A stretch of DNA of 64,000 nt from Adineta vaga (Eukaryota > Rotifera). Where the stretch lies: positions 12,834,001-12,898,000 of the forward strand of contig CP075494.1 of assembly GCA_021613535.1 (NCBI GenBank), read 5' to 3'. The notes under the pieces are model-generated. The model ran no database searches, was not told the origin of the DNA, and worked only from the letters and a program-made list of their open reading frames with translations. The position numbers and the translations under genes are program-made. The number at the start of each line of letters is the position of its first letter. The stretch's first letter is position 1. Below, in pieces: positions 10,579 to 24,267 of this stretch.

Positions 10579-13500
10579 ATGACTTCTACGACACTGTTTC
10601 GTCCTGAACAACGAGTTTCTATTCCTGGTAAAGGTTTAGGCACAATTGCCTTTATTGGAAAGACTGAATTTGCTGATGGTAATTGAGAGATTTCATTCGA
10701 ATTTATATTCTATTGTTTTCGTTCAGGTGAATGGATTGGTGTAATACTTGATGAACCAAAAGGAAAAAATAATGGCACTGTACAAAAAAAAGGTATTATT
10801 TATTTTTCTATTTTACATGCATCATTTCTATACTTTCAGACGGAACAATTGTACGATATTTTACATGTAATGATAACTATGGTCTTTATGTTCGAGCTGG
10901 ACAAATCGAATCTATACTTAATGATTTACAGCCAGACTTAGCTCGATCAGCGTCAAATCATTCAATTAAATCACAAAGTAGTAGTACAGGAAGTATTCCA
11001 CCACTTACAAATTCTACAACACAAAAAACCAGTGGTCTACCAACGAAACACATTGGACTTCGAGCACCAACACCTAGTACAGCGACTAAATTACCAGGTA
11101 ATCTTCGAACGAATACTATTTTTAAATATTTTATTGACGATGAAAGAAAACGAATAAATATTCTATTTTTTTTCTTATTCTTGAAATTAGAATTTAGTGA
11201 TAATACAGATGAAGCAGGTACTTATTGCTTTTTATTCGTGGTTAAGGTGTCATAAATATAAAAATCTATAGTAACGTTCATTTTGTAGTACTTCGTGGTG
11301 ATGGTTTACTTTCGAATTGTTATTGATCAGTTTCTGAGCATATTTTTACTTTTTAAGGTCTCACTCGATCAGGTCAATCGACTTCAGATATTCCAGCTGC
11401 AACAGACCGCATATCACCACCGAAAGAAGATGCCAAACAAAAAGCCTCAACGATGATGGTAGATAAACTGTTTAAAAGCCTGAATTCTATACATTTTAAT
11501 GAAATAAAAACTATTTTATAGCCTCCACCACCAACGCCAGCTCCAGTTGTAGTTGAACCAACGAATATTCCTCGAAAATCAATATCAACAACAGCAGAAT
11601 CATCCGATTCTCAACAAACAATTTTAAGTCTAAAGAGTAAAATAACGGATCAAGAAGACCAAATTCAAACCTTAATAAAAAAACGTCGTGATGATCTTGA
11701 AAAACTAAAAGAATATGAACGTACTAAACTTCAACTTGATCAAGTACTTCATAAATAAAAGAAAACATTCTTCATCATACTATTTCTTCTTGTTTTTAGC
11801 TACAAACTTATAAGCGTGAAGCACAAGAACGTATGAAAGAGTTAAATGATAAATTACAACAACAAGAAAATGAATCGAAAGATATACGAGAAAAATTCGC
11901 AGCATATCGTGATGAAATGGCCGATACAGAAGTACGAATTGAATCGTTAGCATTAGATCTTGAAATGGCTGAAGAGAAAGTATGTCAATTTTTCGTGTGT
12001 TTGTAATTCGAAACAAATCTACATTGATCTTTCTTTTCCTAGCTTGAAACGATTACATTAGAAAATACAACATTAAAAGAAAAATTTGAAGAAGCACAAT
12101 TAGAATTAGATGTAATTAAAGGTGAGATACAATTAAATGGTCCAAATCAAGTTGCTAGTGGAATTCAACAGAAAATTGATGATGAACGAACAGTTAAAAT
12201 GGAACAAGCTTTAATCAAGTAGATTTTCTTCTCTATTGAATTTGTTTAAGTTATTGATTATCTTTATTTAGATTACGTGATTTATCATTAACAAAACAAG
12301 CTGAAAATGATACATTGAAAAAACAATGTGAAACATTAGAACATAAAGTAAAAGTATTAACAAAAGAAAATGAAAATGCAAAAGCTGATATTATCAATAT
12401 GCAAGCAACAATTGCTGATCTTAAAGAACAGGTTCAGTGTTCTACTAGATGGAATACTATTTGAATTACATTTTATCTATCTATTTAGGTCGATACTTGT
12501 CTGGGTGCTCAACAAATGGTGGATATATTAACAAATAAAAATCTCACACTTGAAGATCAAGTACGAGAATTACAAGAAGCAAATGATAATTTGGTAAAAT
12601 ATTTCATATCTTAATCAATAATGTTTTTTTTTGTCTTCTTCATTTCATCAGGAATCACTTTGTGAAATGGACAAAGGTAAAGAAATGATTCTATTTTGTT
12701 TTTAAACTCTTTCTTGTAAACTAGAAATGGAAGAAAATGCCAAAGAAGTTGAACATGAACTTCGTGAAACGATTGATCTATTACAAAATCAAATTCGCGA
12801 AGTTTGTTCTCCATTTTTATCTTCACACTTTCACTTTCAAACATGTCTTTTAGAAAGAACGACAAGCTGAACAATTACAATACACTATTGGTGATCATGA
12901 ACGAACAATTCTAAAATTTCGTGAAACAGTGAAAACTATGCAAGTATGTTGATCTATCAACTCTTTCTTTTTCTTTTTGTTGAACTAAACGAATTCTATT
13001 TTTCATAGTTTCAAAATGATCAAAGTAGAAAACAAATGGAAAAATACGATGAACAATTAAAACTTGCCGGTTCAGTACAATCAAGTGAATTTAAAGCGAA
13101 AATTGTCGAAGCAAAAACTTACAGTGAAATCATTGAAAGTGAATTACATAAACTTGAAGCAAATAATTTAGCTAAACATGTTCATCTTTTAACATTATTT
13201 TTACCTGAACAATTTCTTAAACGTGGTGCTGATCATGATTGTATTCTTGTTCTTTTACTTGTTCATCGTTTAATATCGAAATGTGATTTATTAACAACAG
13301 AAATACAGAAGAAATTTGAAAGAATTGATCAATTAAATTTTGATGATGTAGTCAAATCACATCGAGCAGAACAATGGAGTTTTGCTTGTAAATTATCTCA
13401 ATCATTGGCAATATTCCGAATGATTCTTAGAAAATATGTCAAGTAAGTTCAATTGTCATGAATGTACATATGTTAAACGATTATCTAATGATCTGATAAT

Positions 13501-16055
13501 TATTTCTTCTGTATTTTAGAGCAATAGAAGTATGTAATCCAGATGGCCTTCGTCATTTAGCAAGTACTTATCATGATTTATTAACTCACGAAAAATCGCT
13601 GGATTTCTTAATTGATCTTTTACAAAAGGATCAATTACATGATTCATTATCACTGAATACATTAGATAAAACAATCTCATTTTATGAAGTTAGTTTACAA
13701 TTTTTGTACATAATTATAATAACAAAACTTTATTGATTTATTTCTAGCATATTTACAAAAGTCATTTAAATCACGAGAAATTCTCCATGACAAATTACAT
13801 GCGAGATTTATCATCGGTTGTTTTGTTAAGTAGTGATGCTCTTCAAACAGATATTCAACGTGTTCAACTTTTACAAAAGGTAAATATCGAATCGAAATCA
13901 ATAGAAAGTTAAAGTAGAAATTTTCTATATATTAATCAAATAGGAGTATGAAACGGTAAAATAATTCATAAAAAATATATATTTTGTATCAGTTAGGTGA
14001 ATTTATTTCCATTGACTATTATATTCTTTGTTTGCTTATTGAATTAATAAAAAGGAAAATATACACGGTTTTGTTTTTTGAAAATTTAGCCTGGTAGTGA
14101 TCAAAGTCCATTTGCTGTTCTTGTTAAACGTCTTGTTGAAAGTAATGAACAAATGCGTGCTCAAGCTGGCAAAGTAATAAAATCTCTATAAACGATTTAT
14201 TCTATTCTTACATCTCTGATTCTCTTCTAGATCAATCGTCTTGTACCACAAGAAGATAATATGAATCGTTCCATAACTTTTGATTCCAATACAATATCTT
14301 CAGTTGAATCTTCTGTTCGTAATCTCGATCGATTAGCAAAAACATTTCATGAAATCTGTTCTGGTTTAACCACTCAAATTCTTATGCTTTCTGGTAAATT
14401 GATTCATTCAAGTTATTATTTAAAAGAAGGCAATATTCATTCAATTTAGATGCAAACGAACGAATTAGTACACAAGATATTGAAAATATAGCCTATCAAG
14501 CATGTGATAAAGTCTATAAAAAAGAAGATAGTGGTCCATATGAAAGTCTTCGGTAATTAATTCTTTCAAGATTTCAATATTTTTTTCTCATTTATTTTTT
14601 TTTGTCTTCAGAGATTCGATGAATGAAACAGTTTCAACATTATCTACCATTAGTAATTCATTAGAAGCAGGTGCATTTGATTCGACATCTAATGAAGTAC
14701 ATTCTAAACAAGCTATTTATGTACTTGCTGAACAATTGAAAACCTCAATGAATGAATCCGATTCGATTCGTGGTCGACTTGAATTAAAAGATGAAGAATT
14801 ATTAGATCTAAAGAAAATGATTAAAATCAAACATGATGAATTAAGTGAATTAAATATTCGTTTATCATTAAATGAGAAAAAGATTGAAAATTTACAAAAA
14901 GAATTAGAAGAAAAAGACAATAAATATAAACAAACATTAGAAGAATCAAGAATTGATGGACAAAAGAAAATCAAGTAAATATTAAACGAAAAAATTTCGA
15001 GTAGCAGAGAAGCAATTCGTTTCTTTTAGACAATGTGAAGAAGCAATGGCTGTTTTACAAAATGATAATGAACAACTTGAACAAGAAAAAAGTGCTTTGA
15101 AAGAACGATTAAAACAATTAACAAAAAATAAATTAGTCGATGATTTAATGCAGAAGACAATTGGTGGAACACAAAAATCAGGTGGAATGCTCAGTAAGGA
15201 AACTAAAGTTCTTTTTTCTCTATTGATTCAAAATTTTCATCTAGGTCCATCTCCTGATGATCGTGTTTCTTCACAACGTCAATTAGGATCAGCATCATCG
15301 ATTAGTGATGGAAATATTGTATCAACAGCAAGTGATCAAGAAGTATTATCTTTTGAATTGAATACAAATCGATTGGAATCTGTTTCTTTGCTTTTCAGGT
15401 TACGGCACTTCGAAATACAATTCATCTTTTAAAAGATGAATTATGGCAATTGAAAATGACGCGCACTTCAACTGATTTAGCGAAATTAGAAACACCAACA
15501 CCATCAACAAAAATAAATGAAATGGCAGATATTTATAAGAATTCAACATTACTTTTAAATGTAAGTTAAACAAAAAAAACTTTCAAATCATAACAAATTA
15601 TGATGTTCATCTTTAGGATTTATTTTCCTCGATTGCTAGTTATAAAATAACTGGAGATAATGTTGCAGCAAAACAAGATATTATACGTTCAAAAATGAAA
15701 TTAGCTGACCAAACTGCCTACAATGTTAGACTGAATTTTTTTCCATTTGATTTTAATGTCTTTCAAATTCTATTTTTTTAGTTAAATACTCGTTTGAATC
15801 AATGTCAAAGTTCTGTTCTTCCAGGTTCGACAATTCAAACAACGATGAAAACCTTTCCCAATCCTCAATTTTCCAAAGTATTCATAAACGATCTCGTTAG
15901 GTCTTTCCTAAATCATTCTTTTCCTTTAGTCTCTTGCACAAGATCGACAATTAGCTGCTGAAATTCAACTTCCAGGTGTTGCGAATGGTGGTGAATTTGA
16001 AATTACACAAGAGCAATATCGTACAATAATGCGTGAAGCAATTGGTTGCATTTAA
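10579..16055 (+). CDS. DCTN1: Dynactin subunit 1 (p150Glued)
   Basis: I trace 27 exons that sum to 3,801 bases, or 1,266 residues, close to the human length of about 1,278. The frame holds across every junction. An N-terminal CAP-Gly domain lies at about residues 8-80, with GKGLGTIAFIGKTEFADG and EWIGVILDEPKGKNNGTVQ. It binds microtubules and EB proteins. A Ser/Thr/Pro-rich basic linker follows, split over small exons. Long coiled coils come next; in the family these bind dynein intermediate chain. The conserved dynactin region lies around exons 14-20, and another coiled coil follows. p150 tethers dynein to cargo and microtubules. Exon starts and ends include 10727-10792, 10840-11097, 13009-13442, 14612-14974 and 15930-16055. 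Exon 17 (13944-13955) is only 12 bases. The stop is 116 bases from the stop of a convergent gene. Confidence 0.9.
13944..13955 (+). other. 12-base micro-exon candidate in DCTN1
   Basis: Four codons (EYET) lie between a TAG acceptor and a GTAAAA donor, in phase with exons on both sides. The surrounding intron space is about 64 and 134 bases. Skipping it would also keep the frame, so it may be alternative or an artefact of my reading. Confidence 0.5.
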
Positions 16056-16171
16056 TTCATTTTATTTGTTTCATACGGATGATGCTATACATTTATTCTA
16101 TTTGGGTCTTTGTATTTTCTCGGCAAGGTGTATTTATATAAACATAAAATAAAAAAATTTCTTATTTGGTT

Positions 16172-17066
16172 TTATTTCGATTTTTTCTTCTTTTTTTTCT
16201 TTCCTTTCTTCTTTGTTTTAGTTTTTGGTTGAGTAAATTTGAGAAAAAATTCTAAAAGATAAGAGAAAAAATAAAATTAAAAAAAAACAACAACATCGTT
16301 TTCTTCAGATACCTGTATAATTAAATAAACCTTGATCATCGATCTTTAAATTATCTTTAAATGCTTTCGCTTCAGCTTCTGTCAATGGTTCACCAATATT
16401 AACCAATTGTTTGATCATTTCATCTGCTTCAAGAACACCACGTTTTTCAGTATCAAAGACTTGAAATGCAGGAATGATATCTCGATCAGTCACAGATGAT
16501 GGGATACTTAAAAAAGCAGTGACATATTCCGGAAATTTCAATTGATCTTTATCTGAAAATCAATGAATGAAATTTGTTTGAAAAATAAAATCTACTTACC
16601 ATTTGGATCAATTGCTTTCATTATTCGTTGAATATCACTTTCGAGAGGATTAAAACCAAGAGTACGAAATATTTTACCAAGTAAACTAACTTTTATAATA
16701 CCAGCATTTTGTGTATCATAACTATCATACACTTCTTTCATAGCTAAATATAGAACAAACATTAATTTATTACGTTACGGAGAAAGTTACAATGAAACGA
16801 ATAGCTGAAAATATTCTACTGACATTTACCATTTAAATCACTTGTTGTAAGAACGCCATTCTACAAAAATAGAAGGTATGATTGAAAATGCGCATACTTT
16901 TCATTTCTTCTCACGTATTGATTTGCAAGAGTTTTCATCATTTCCGCTTCGGCTTTTTTCTGTCGATCGGTTTTAGGTGGTTTCTTAGTTGCATGTTCCT
17001 TATCTTTTTTCGCAGGCTAAAATAGAAAAACAATATTTCTGCGATAAATTTTATTCAACGTACCAT
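16172..17066 (-). CDS. Calmodulin-like EF-hand protein with Lys-rich tail
   Basis: Six exons, 17066-17064, 17016-16915, 16860-16830, 16743-16600, 16552-16313 and 16251-16172, give 199 residues. The first coding exon carries only the ATG. After a basic N-terminus come four EF-hand-like units arranged as in calmodulin and myosin light chains. The loops are degenerate: DSYDTQNAGIIK, DPNDKDQLKFPE, DTEKRGVLEADE and KIDDQGLFNYTE lack some calcium ligands, so calcium binding may be weak or absent. The last 20 residues are almost all Lys, which suggests contact with acidic partners such as tubulin tails or nucleic acid. The open frame seems to end at a stop just after exon 5, but a GT there and an in-frame acceptor show one more exon. 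The family assignment is only to calmodulin-like proteins. Confidence 0.8.
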
Positions 17067-17589
17067 AGTAAATTGTCCTTTAGTATGACAATAATGAAAT
17101 CAACATGTATATATATATATAACGAAGTAGTAGTTTTTTTGTGTCGTTGTTGATTTTTGATAAGAAAGAATAGGTTGTTATGTCAATTTGATGATAGTTT
17201 GAAAATGAAATTGTTGCTTTAACAACGAGAGAATAAATTTTTTCATCAGAAATGAAACCATAGAATTCTCTTCTTTTTCTTTTTATCCAAATATATAAAT
17301 TTCAAAGATTGATTAACATGTAATCATCATCGAACGTTTTTTTTTATTACTTTTAATCTTTGTTACATATGAAAATAGAACTAAATTTAGTTTTTTCCTT
17401 TTTCTCATTGTTTCTTCAAAGCTTATTGCATTTATACAAGTGAAAAATGAACTTTACAAATGTATCCATTGGCATTTCCGTACTTCTTTCTTTTCATTAG
17501 CAAAAAAAACACTAAGTAAATTTTCCAATTACAATTTAATCTTACGTTTAATATCCAAATATGATTTTAATAAACAAACTAAAAGTCAT
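17067..17589. other. Intergenic, no gene seen
   Basis: This is the 5' flank of the EF-hand gene and 3' flank of the next minus-strand gene. It holds a short TA run near 17109-17121 and poly-T tracts. A plus-strand open frame from 17440 is not convincing. Confidence 0.5.
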
Positions 17590-18693
17590 TTAAAGTCTAA
17601 TGATAGGATATTCTGGAGATTGTTTTGGTCCAAGTGTATCATATGCATGTGCTGAATGTATGCCTGTTAAAACACTACTCGCTTTTGAAGATAATCTATG
17701 CAATGCCGCCATAATAGATGATGGTTGATGATGAGAATGAGAATGACTTGTTTCATTGACTGAATTATTATTTGAAAGATCTTCATCATTAGAATGGTCT
17801 ATTTCGTTCACAGGTAAACGATTTGTTGGTGTACTAAGATCCGATGTGAAATCAATATGTGATGGATTCGAACTATTTTCAGTACTGTAGTTACGTCGAG
17901 GAGTTTGTCGTCGATTAAGATTAATAGTTGGAGTACTAGTTGAGGTTATTTGTGCTTGAGAAGAAATATGATTATATTCTCTTCTTTGTATTGCATTACT
18001 AGGCCTTGGCGGTTGATTATCATATTCGATGATATACAAATTATTTGGTTCATTTCCAGGTCGATTTGCTGGATCATTTCCGGGATGTTTGCGAAATAAA
18101 ATCAAGTCTCTCCACCATCGCCAATCGTATGGATGACATTCACCATCTTTTGTTAATCTTTTACTAATTATACATTTCACAATAAGAATTATTGTAACTA
18201 AACCAATAAATCCCGCAAGAGTATAGACAATTATAATTAAAATACGATTTGCTTTATTATCAGCAGAGCACGTATCGAAAAGTAAGTAATCGTACGAATA
18301 GATACCATCCGTTTGTGAATTAATTTCATCATATATTGACGATTCCGTATAAAATATATTTATAACGGCTGTATTTGGTTGAGAATCAAAGAAAAGACAA
18401 TACTGTTCTCCACATAATTCTTGACATTGATTCGAGAAAAGCATGATCGATGAAGAATTGTACGAAACAATATCATAACATTTTGCTGTTTTCTTTACCA
18501 GATAATTCTGTACTGGATAATCAATTAAAACATCAAATTGTATAGGAACTAATTGAATACATTTGATGCTTGACATAGAATTGAATCCAAATGGAATATC
18601 GATACATTCCTGTACAGTAAACTTATTACATGATTTAACATATTGTATGAATGATAGAAACAGTAGAGAGATAGGAAGTAGACTTCGATACAT
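17590..18693 (-). CDS. Type I single-pass membrane protein, unknown function
   Basis: One uninterrupted frame of 367 residues. A signal peptide covers about the first 21 residues. The extracellular part, to about residue 150, has roughly ten Cys, which suggests a small disulphide-bonded domain. One transmembrane helix lies at about 152-175 (ILIIIVYTLAGFIGLVTIIL) and is followed by a KR-type stop-transfer segment. The cytoplasmic tail of about 190 residues is Ser/Asn/Pro-rich, low in hydrophobics and has a His/Ser run, so it is probably disordered. I do not recognise the family. It could be a receptor-like surface protein. Confidence 0.7.
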   Translation of the reverse strand: MYRSLLPISLLFLSFIQYVKSCNKFTVQECIDIPFGFNSMSSIKCIQLVPIQFDVLIDYPVQNYLVKKTAKCYDIVSYNSSSIMLFSNQCQELCGEQYCLFFDSQPNTAVINIFYTESSIYDEINSQTDGIYSYDYLLFDTCSADNKANRILIIIVYTLAGFIGLVTIILIVKCIISKRLTKDGECHPYDWRWWRDLILFRKHPGNDPANRPGNEPNNLYIIEYDNQPPRPSNAIQRREYNHISSQAQITSTSTPTINLNRRQTPRRNYSTENSSNPSHIDFTSDLSTPTNRLPVNEIDHSNDEDLSNNNSVNETSHSHSHHQPSSIMAALHRLSSKASSVLTGIHSAHAYDTLGPKQSPEYPIIRL

Positions 18694-19051
18694 GTGGTAA
18701 TGACGGGTGTCGATTCAACTATCAATCTATCTTTACCTAGGAATATGACGCACGCATGAGTGATCTTCTTTTACTTATGTTATTTTTTGCTTTATGAAAA
18801 ATCATGAAAATACGTACAGGTAAAAGTTTACGATTATGATACTATCAAACCATGACATGGGACGACGTTCGATGATTATATTATCAAGTCGTTTCTTTAT
18901 TTTGCGTATTTTTCAATGAATTGATATGTATACATTTAGTTATTGATCATTGTCAATACTTAATTTATATTTAAAGAAAAATGTTTCTGTGTTATATAAC
19001 AAGAAAAATCATGTTCTAGTAGATAAGTAAGTTCGTAAAAATAAAACAAAT
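18694..19051. other. Intergenic, no gene seen
   Basis: The 5' flank of the orphan membrane-protein gene and the 3' flank of the flippase gene. Nothing else is visible. Confidence 0.5.
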
Positions 19052-22000
19052 TTATTTTAGATTTGAATATTGCATAAGTTTTTTATAAACAGGTGGTTTA
19101 AAAGTAATTCGAAGAAATTTGAGAATACCAAGTGGTAAACATGAAATTAATGTAATTACAGCAACACCCCATATAAAATCCCATGATCGAAGAAAATCCG
19201 AATCAAAATATGATTTAAAAATAATTAAAGAAAGTATATAACATGTGAAGCTTAACGCTTCAGCAACAAACATTAATGGATGCCATGTATGAACCTATTA
19301 CAAAACAAACAAAATCATTCTCATCAACAGTGTTCTATTACAAATCAAAAGATTTTCATACCGTCAAAGCAACCATAATCAATTCCGTGAGAATCAATGC
19401 AGTAAATGTAATCGAAACAATATGAATAAAATCATCATCGAATTTAATTAAAGATCCATACATAATCGCAGCACCTTGATAGACTGAAATAAAAGCCCAA
19501 AGAAAAAATGTTTTGTAAGATATATGTCGCCCTTTTGATAATTCTCTATACAATTCAGGATAGAGTAAAGCAATTTCAGGACGAACATCTTGATCTAAAA
19601 CGAGAGCAAAAACAGGAAAATTTGTATAGAATGTTGCATAACCAACAAGTAAGATTCCTTGATATAATGCAATTGATGAAAAATAGAATACGGATGAAAA
19701 TATTGCTTGCATAATCGTGATTATCATACCACGATGCATTACAAATTGAGATAGAGATGCTGTACGTGTATAACTATTACGACCATGGACAAGTAATAAA
19801 CGGCTTAGATAGGAAAATTGATTAATCGAAAAATCAGCAGCTAGAGATGCTTGTTTACCTTAATAGAAAAATGTTAATAAGACTATCCAGAGTTCGTGTA
19901 TTTTACCTTCTTTTCCAACAATTCCTATACCAACATCAGCACTTTGAATCATACTAACATCATTACCTCCATCACCAATTGCAGCAACTTGTAACCGCGA
20001 ATTTCCGTAGATTTTCAATAAACTGGCAACATTTGCCTTCTGTGTTGGTGAACATCGACAAACAACAACAGCTGGACAATCAATGACGATTTCCATCAAT
20101 TCTTTTTCATAAAATGATAAACAGATTTGTAATGTATCACCCGTAATAATTAAACATGGATTTATTTTTCGTCTAAGCATATTTAATTCTTGTAAACAAG
20201 CTTCTCGTGTTCCGACTTGTTTAAAGATATAAATATCATAATCACGTCCGATTAATTTCGAACTTTTTGCAATACATATCGCTGTTTCAATTTTATCACC
20301 AGTTAACATCCAAACTTTAATACCAGCTGTACGTAAAACTTCTAAGGTTTGTCGAACATCTTCTTGTAATTTATCTTCAACACCCGTAATACATAATAAT
20401 TCCAAATCATTTTCTAAACTTTCAATTACTTCATGAACATAACGATTACGATCAATGGTTTGTAAACGTGCTTTATTTATTCGTTGTTCAAAATCTTTAT
20501 ATTGTTCATAGGTTAATAACTTTTTTCCCACAACTAATGTTCGTAAACCTTCTCGACTCATATTAGAACATTCTTCTAATAACCAATCATTGTATTGAAC
20601 AATATTTTGCATTACAACGTCAGCACCTTTTAAATAGAAAATAATCTCATTTGTTTGTTGATCTTGTACAATAATTCCCATTCGTTTAGTTTCCGAAGTA
20701 AATGGAAACATTTGTAAGATTTTATAATGAAGTAATTGATCAGGATGATTTAGTTTTAAGATTAATGATTGTAAATCACGATGAATAAGTGTTAAACCAA
20801 CTTTTTCAGTCCATTCAACAAGAGCAATTTCATCCGGACTTGAAGCTTGATAAGTAACACCTATGAGAAGAAAGAGAAGATTTGATTGAAAATTTGTTTA
20901 TATTGTAATTCAGATTTGAATATACTTTTTGTTGGTAATAATTCGATAAACTCATTTCCATCGGTTGTGTGTAATGATGTTGTACTTGTCAGTGGTGTAT
21001 CTGGAACGTAATGACTTGGTTCATGTTCATTTGTAGTTAAATCTGCTGATTCTTCTTCGGATACTGGAGTAACATTATGACAGATAGCTAAAGCTTTGAT
21101 AGCATCACAAATTTTAGTTGAATCGTTTTTTCGAATCACGCTATGTGACTGACTAGTTCGAGACACACTTTGTTGATTGTCAGATATAGATGTTCTTTTA
21201 AAATATTGAGTCAATGAATTGGATATTTCGGTACGATTTTCATTTGTATATGATGCTGTTCCCAAATGTAAACGTTTAAACATCATGATATTTTGTGTTA
21301 ATGTTCCTGTTTTATCACTAAGTAGATAGCCCACTCGTCCTAACTCTTCAGGAATAGTACTTGTGCGTACCACAGTACCCGGAATGTTTTTATCGTATTG
21401 AATAAATCCAGAAGAAACCAATTTACCTATATCACAATTCATGCGAAGACTAATAGGTATCATATGAGAAAAGAGAAGAAGAAATCGAACAAGATCTCGT
21501 ATCCAATCACCAACAAAACCTTTCAATGCAACCATAGTTATAGATAATGTTAAACCAGCGGCAATGAGTAGTTTTGCTAATTTATTTATTTCTGCATCAG
21601 CCAAACCAAATTTTGCACGTGGTTTACTTGTATTCATCACCATTCGTGTATCGGATCCAGTATATATAACGCAACATATCACTTCACCAGCAGCAAGAAC
21701 TGTTCCTGACCAGAGAGTATTATCTGCAGTTATTGGCTCATCTCCTTTCCATGATAGAACACCAGTGAATTCGTGAATACTTAATGATGGTGGTTCAGCA
21801 TGAATTTTTCCTAACGTATTTTTATCAGCTGTCATAACAGATATATCTGCAAGTGATTGCGTTAAGGTAGTTGCAACACGTAATTTCCAATCCGTTTCAC
21901 CATCGAGTTGATCAGTACGAATGAAACAAGTGCCTAAAATAGATTATCCATTCACATGCATCGACAATTCCCCTATACAATCTTAACTCTCAAAATTCCT

Positions 22001-22566
22001 ACAACTATCGACAAAAGTAAAATTTTTTGAAACTTGGCTGATGCCTTCTCTACTGTTTTCTACTAACCTGATTTGTCAGATGTTTGTAAAAGTACAACGT
22101 CCGCAGGTACATGTTGATTTTTTTGAATAATAATCATGTCGGATACTTGTATATCTGAGCTTGGAATTTGTTCTTTTTGTCCATTAGCTTTTAGTAATGT
22201 ATATTTCTGAGAATTGAGTTCTCGATCACGAAGTCTACGTTTCATGTCGTCATAACCTTCACGTATCATACTAATGCATAGAATAAATGCTATTGGAAAC
22301 CAATATGTATATAGAGGAGAAATGCGAACTGATGGAATGAATTGTGTGATTGCCATAATAAGACCGTAAAGATTGAGAAAAGAACGAAATTGTTGAAAGA
22401 AAACTAATGGAAAAAAAGTCATGATATTGTATTTTTGATTTCGAATGATATTTTGTGGATACCAAAGAGAATTCATATCACGTTGACCAATATAAATATT
22501 ACGTGGTTGTATTTTGTGAGTTTTCTCCGAAAATAATGAAGATATGAATAAACGTAATGAACTCAT
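19052..22566 (-). CDS. P4-ATPase phospholipid flippase, ATP9/Neo1 type
   Basis: Five exons, 22566-22068, 21933-20926, 20860-19907, 19858-19362 and 19294-19052, give about 1,066 residues (human ATP9A is about 1,047). I use the ATG at 22566; the frame extends upstream only to a TTG. Motifs in order: [16 protein letters not shown] in the actuator domain, [20 protein letters not shown] with the phosphorylated Asp near residue 373, the nucleotide-binding KGADVVM, MLTGDK and the hinge GDGGNDVSM. Ten membrane segments fit the hydrophobic blocks. The N-terminus and the [19 protein letters not shown] stretch match the ATP9/Neo1 branch. Members of this branch work without a CDC50 subunit and act in Golgi and endosome lipid asymmetry. 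All introns are 48-134 bases. Confidence 0.92.
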
Positions 22567-24267
22567 TTTGTTTTTATTCAACTTCGTTTATATCCAAAAA
22601 TAAAATATAAAAACAACGATTCACTATAAATGAACACTCATATATATATCTATGAGTGCCAAAATTTTGTTTGAAAAATATATAGAACAATAATGAATTA
22701 GAAAGAAAAGGTCACTATTAATGAAAATATTATTGAAGTAAAATCATCATGATCCAATCGTGTATTTTACCTGACATCGCTAATAGAAATTACGTTTTTG
22801 AGATGGCGATATTTGTCACCTATAATTTTTCGTCAATACACTCGCTTCTATTTACACATTACGCGTCATTGAATGTATATATGTCCTTCATGTAAAACTG
22901 CGATCAAAATGTAAATTGAGAAGAAATGCATATATTTTTCTTCTTATTTCTGAATGAGTAGAGTTTAACTACATAGATTTCTGTTTTTTTCAGCTAACTA
23001 TTATCTATTGTTCGTTTGAGTTCGCTGAAGTATCCTACCGTTATATAAGAAGCGGTACATCATAGTAAGTAATGACTAAACTTCATACGTTGATTTGTCT
23101 TTTGTATGCGTTATTGTTGTCTACGGAAGCATTTAAATCTTTTTTGATCTCGTCCCCTCAACAAATACTCAATAAAACAACAATATTCCGGTTCGGAAAA
23201 AAAAGACTTCGACCTTCGCATAACTGTTAAGGTTTCTTCTCTACATTTTCAAACTTATATAGAATCGGAAACATGTCAAATGTTCAATGATGATACAAAA
23301 GAATCAACAGTTCGAAACAAATCGATTAACACTAAACAATAGAGAATGAATATTCTTCAAAGTTCTTCACTATATTTCTCTTTTTCGATATGTGTACATT
23401 GTTCATCAATAAAGTCGTATGAGAAAATTATTTTTTTTTTTGTTTTTTATTTTCTTATTCGAAAGTAATAATGATATAATTTCAGCAAAGAGAAAAGAAG
23501 AGAAAAAGAAGAGACAGATGACAAACGCAAAAGCAAAAACAACAAATACACACATATGTGAGCAGCAAGTGATATAGAAGGAAAAAAATAGTGTAGAAAA
23601 ACAAACATAATCACCATCGAACAGGACGCACAACAGTAACAACCATAAGAACGGTCATAAAAAAAAGACAAGAAAAGTCTATGACTTTTCTACTTTTTTT
23701 TGCTTGATTTTCCTTCTTTTTCAAATGATAGGTTAAAGCAGAAAAAAAAGTAATCAAAGATAACTATATATATGTATAAGTAAGGAGAAGAGACAAATGC
23801 AATAATCTACAGAAACAAAAATCTGAGCACAGCAAAATATTATGATGGTAAATAATGGAAGAAAACACACACGCACATCACACAAAAGAAAACAAACCCA
23901 AAGAAATAAAAGAGAGAGAGAGAACCCCAATGTTTGTAGTTTGAATTTAACTATGAAATCGAGAAGACATTTTTGGATAAAATTAAGCTCGTATGACGAG
24001 ACAGACAGTGATAGAATTGACTAGGTGTTTTGTTTTCGTTTGAAAAAATCTTCGATTATCTGCATTAGAAATGAGTAGAGTTTTGAAAACCACGAATCAT
24101 TAGATGATGAAGAAAAAGAAAGAAAGAAAACGAAATAAGATCATTATGATCAAGAGAATGAGAAAAAAACAACAATGAAAGAGAAGAAAAAAAAGAAAAA
24201 ACATACAACGAGAAGATCTTCATAAGATAGAAGTAAAATCGAGATAAAGGATGATGTCATTCTCTAT
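22567..24267. other. Intergenic region, partly spectrin 3' flank
   Basis: No gene is supported. The overlapping minus-strand frames at 23406-23671 are pyrimidine-rich and Phe/Ser-biased and resemble no protein family. The right-hand part, rich in A and GA tracts, probably includes the 3' UTR of the beta-spectrin gene. Confidence 0.5.

Noticed and set aside
23406-23671. Overlapping minus-strand frames rich in Phe, Ser and Leu
   Set aside because: They come from a purine-rich plus strand, overlap in two frames and resemble no protein.
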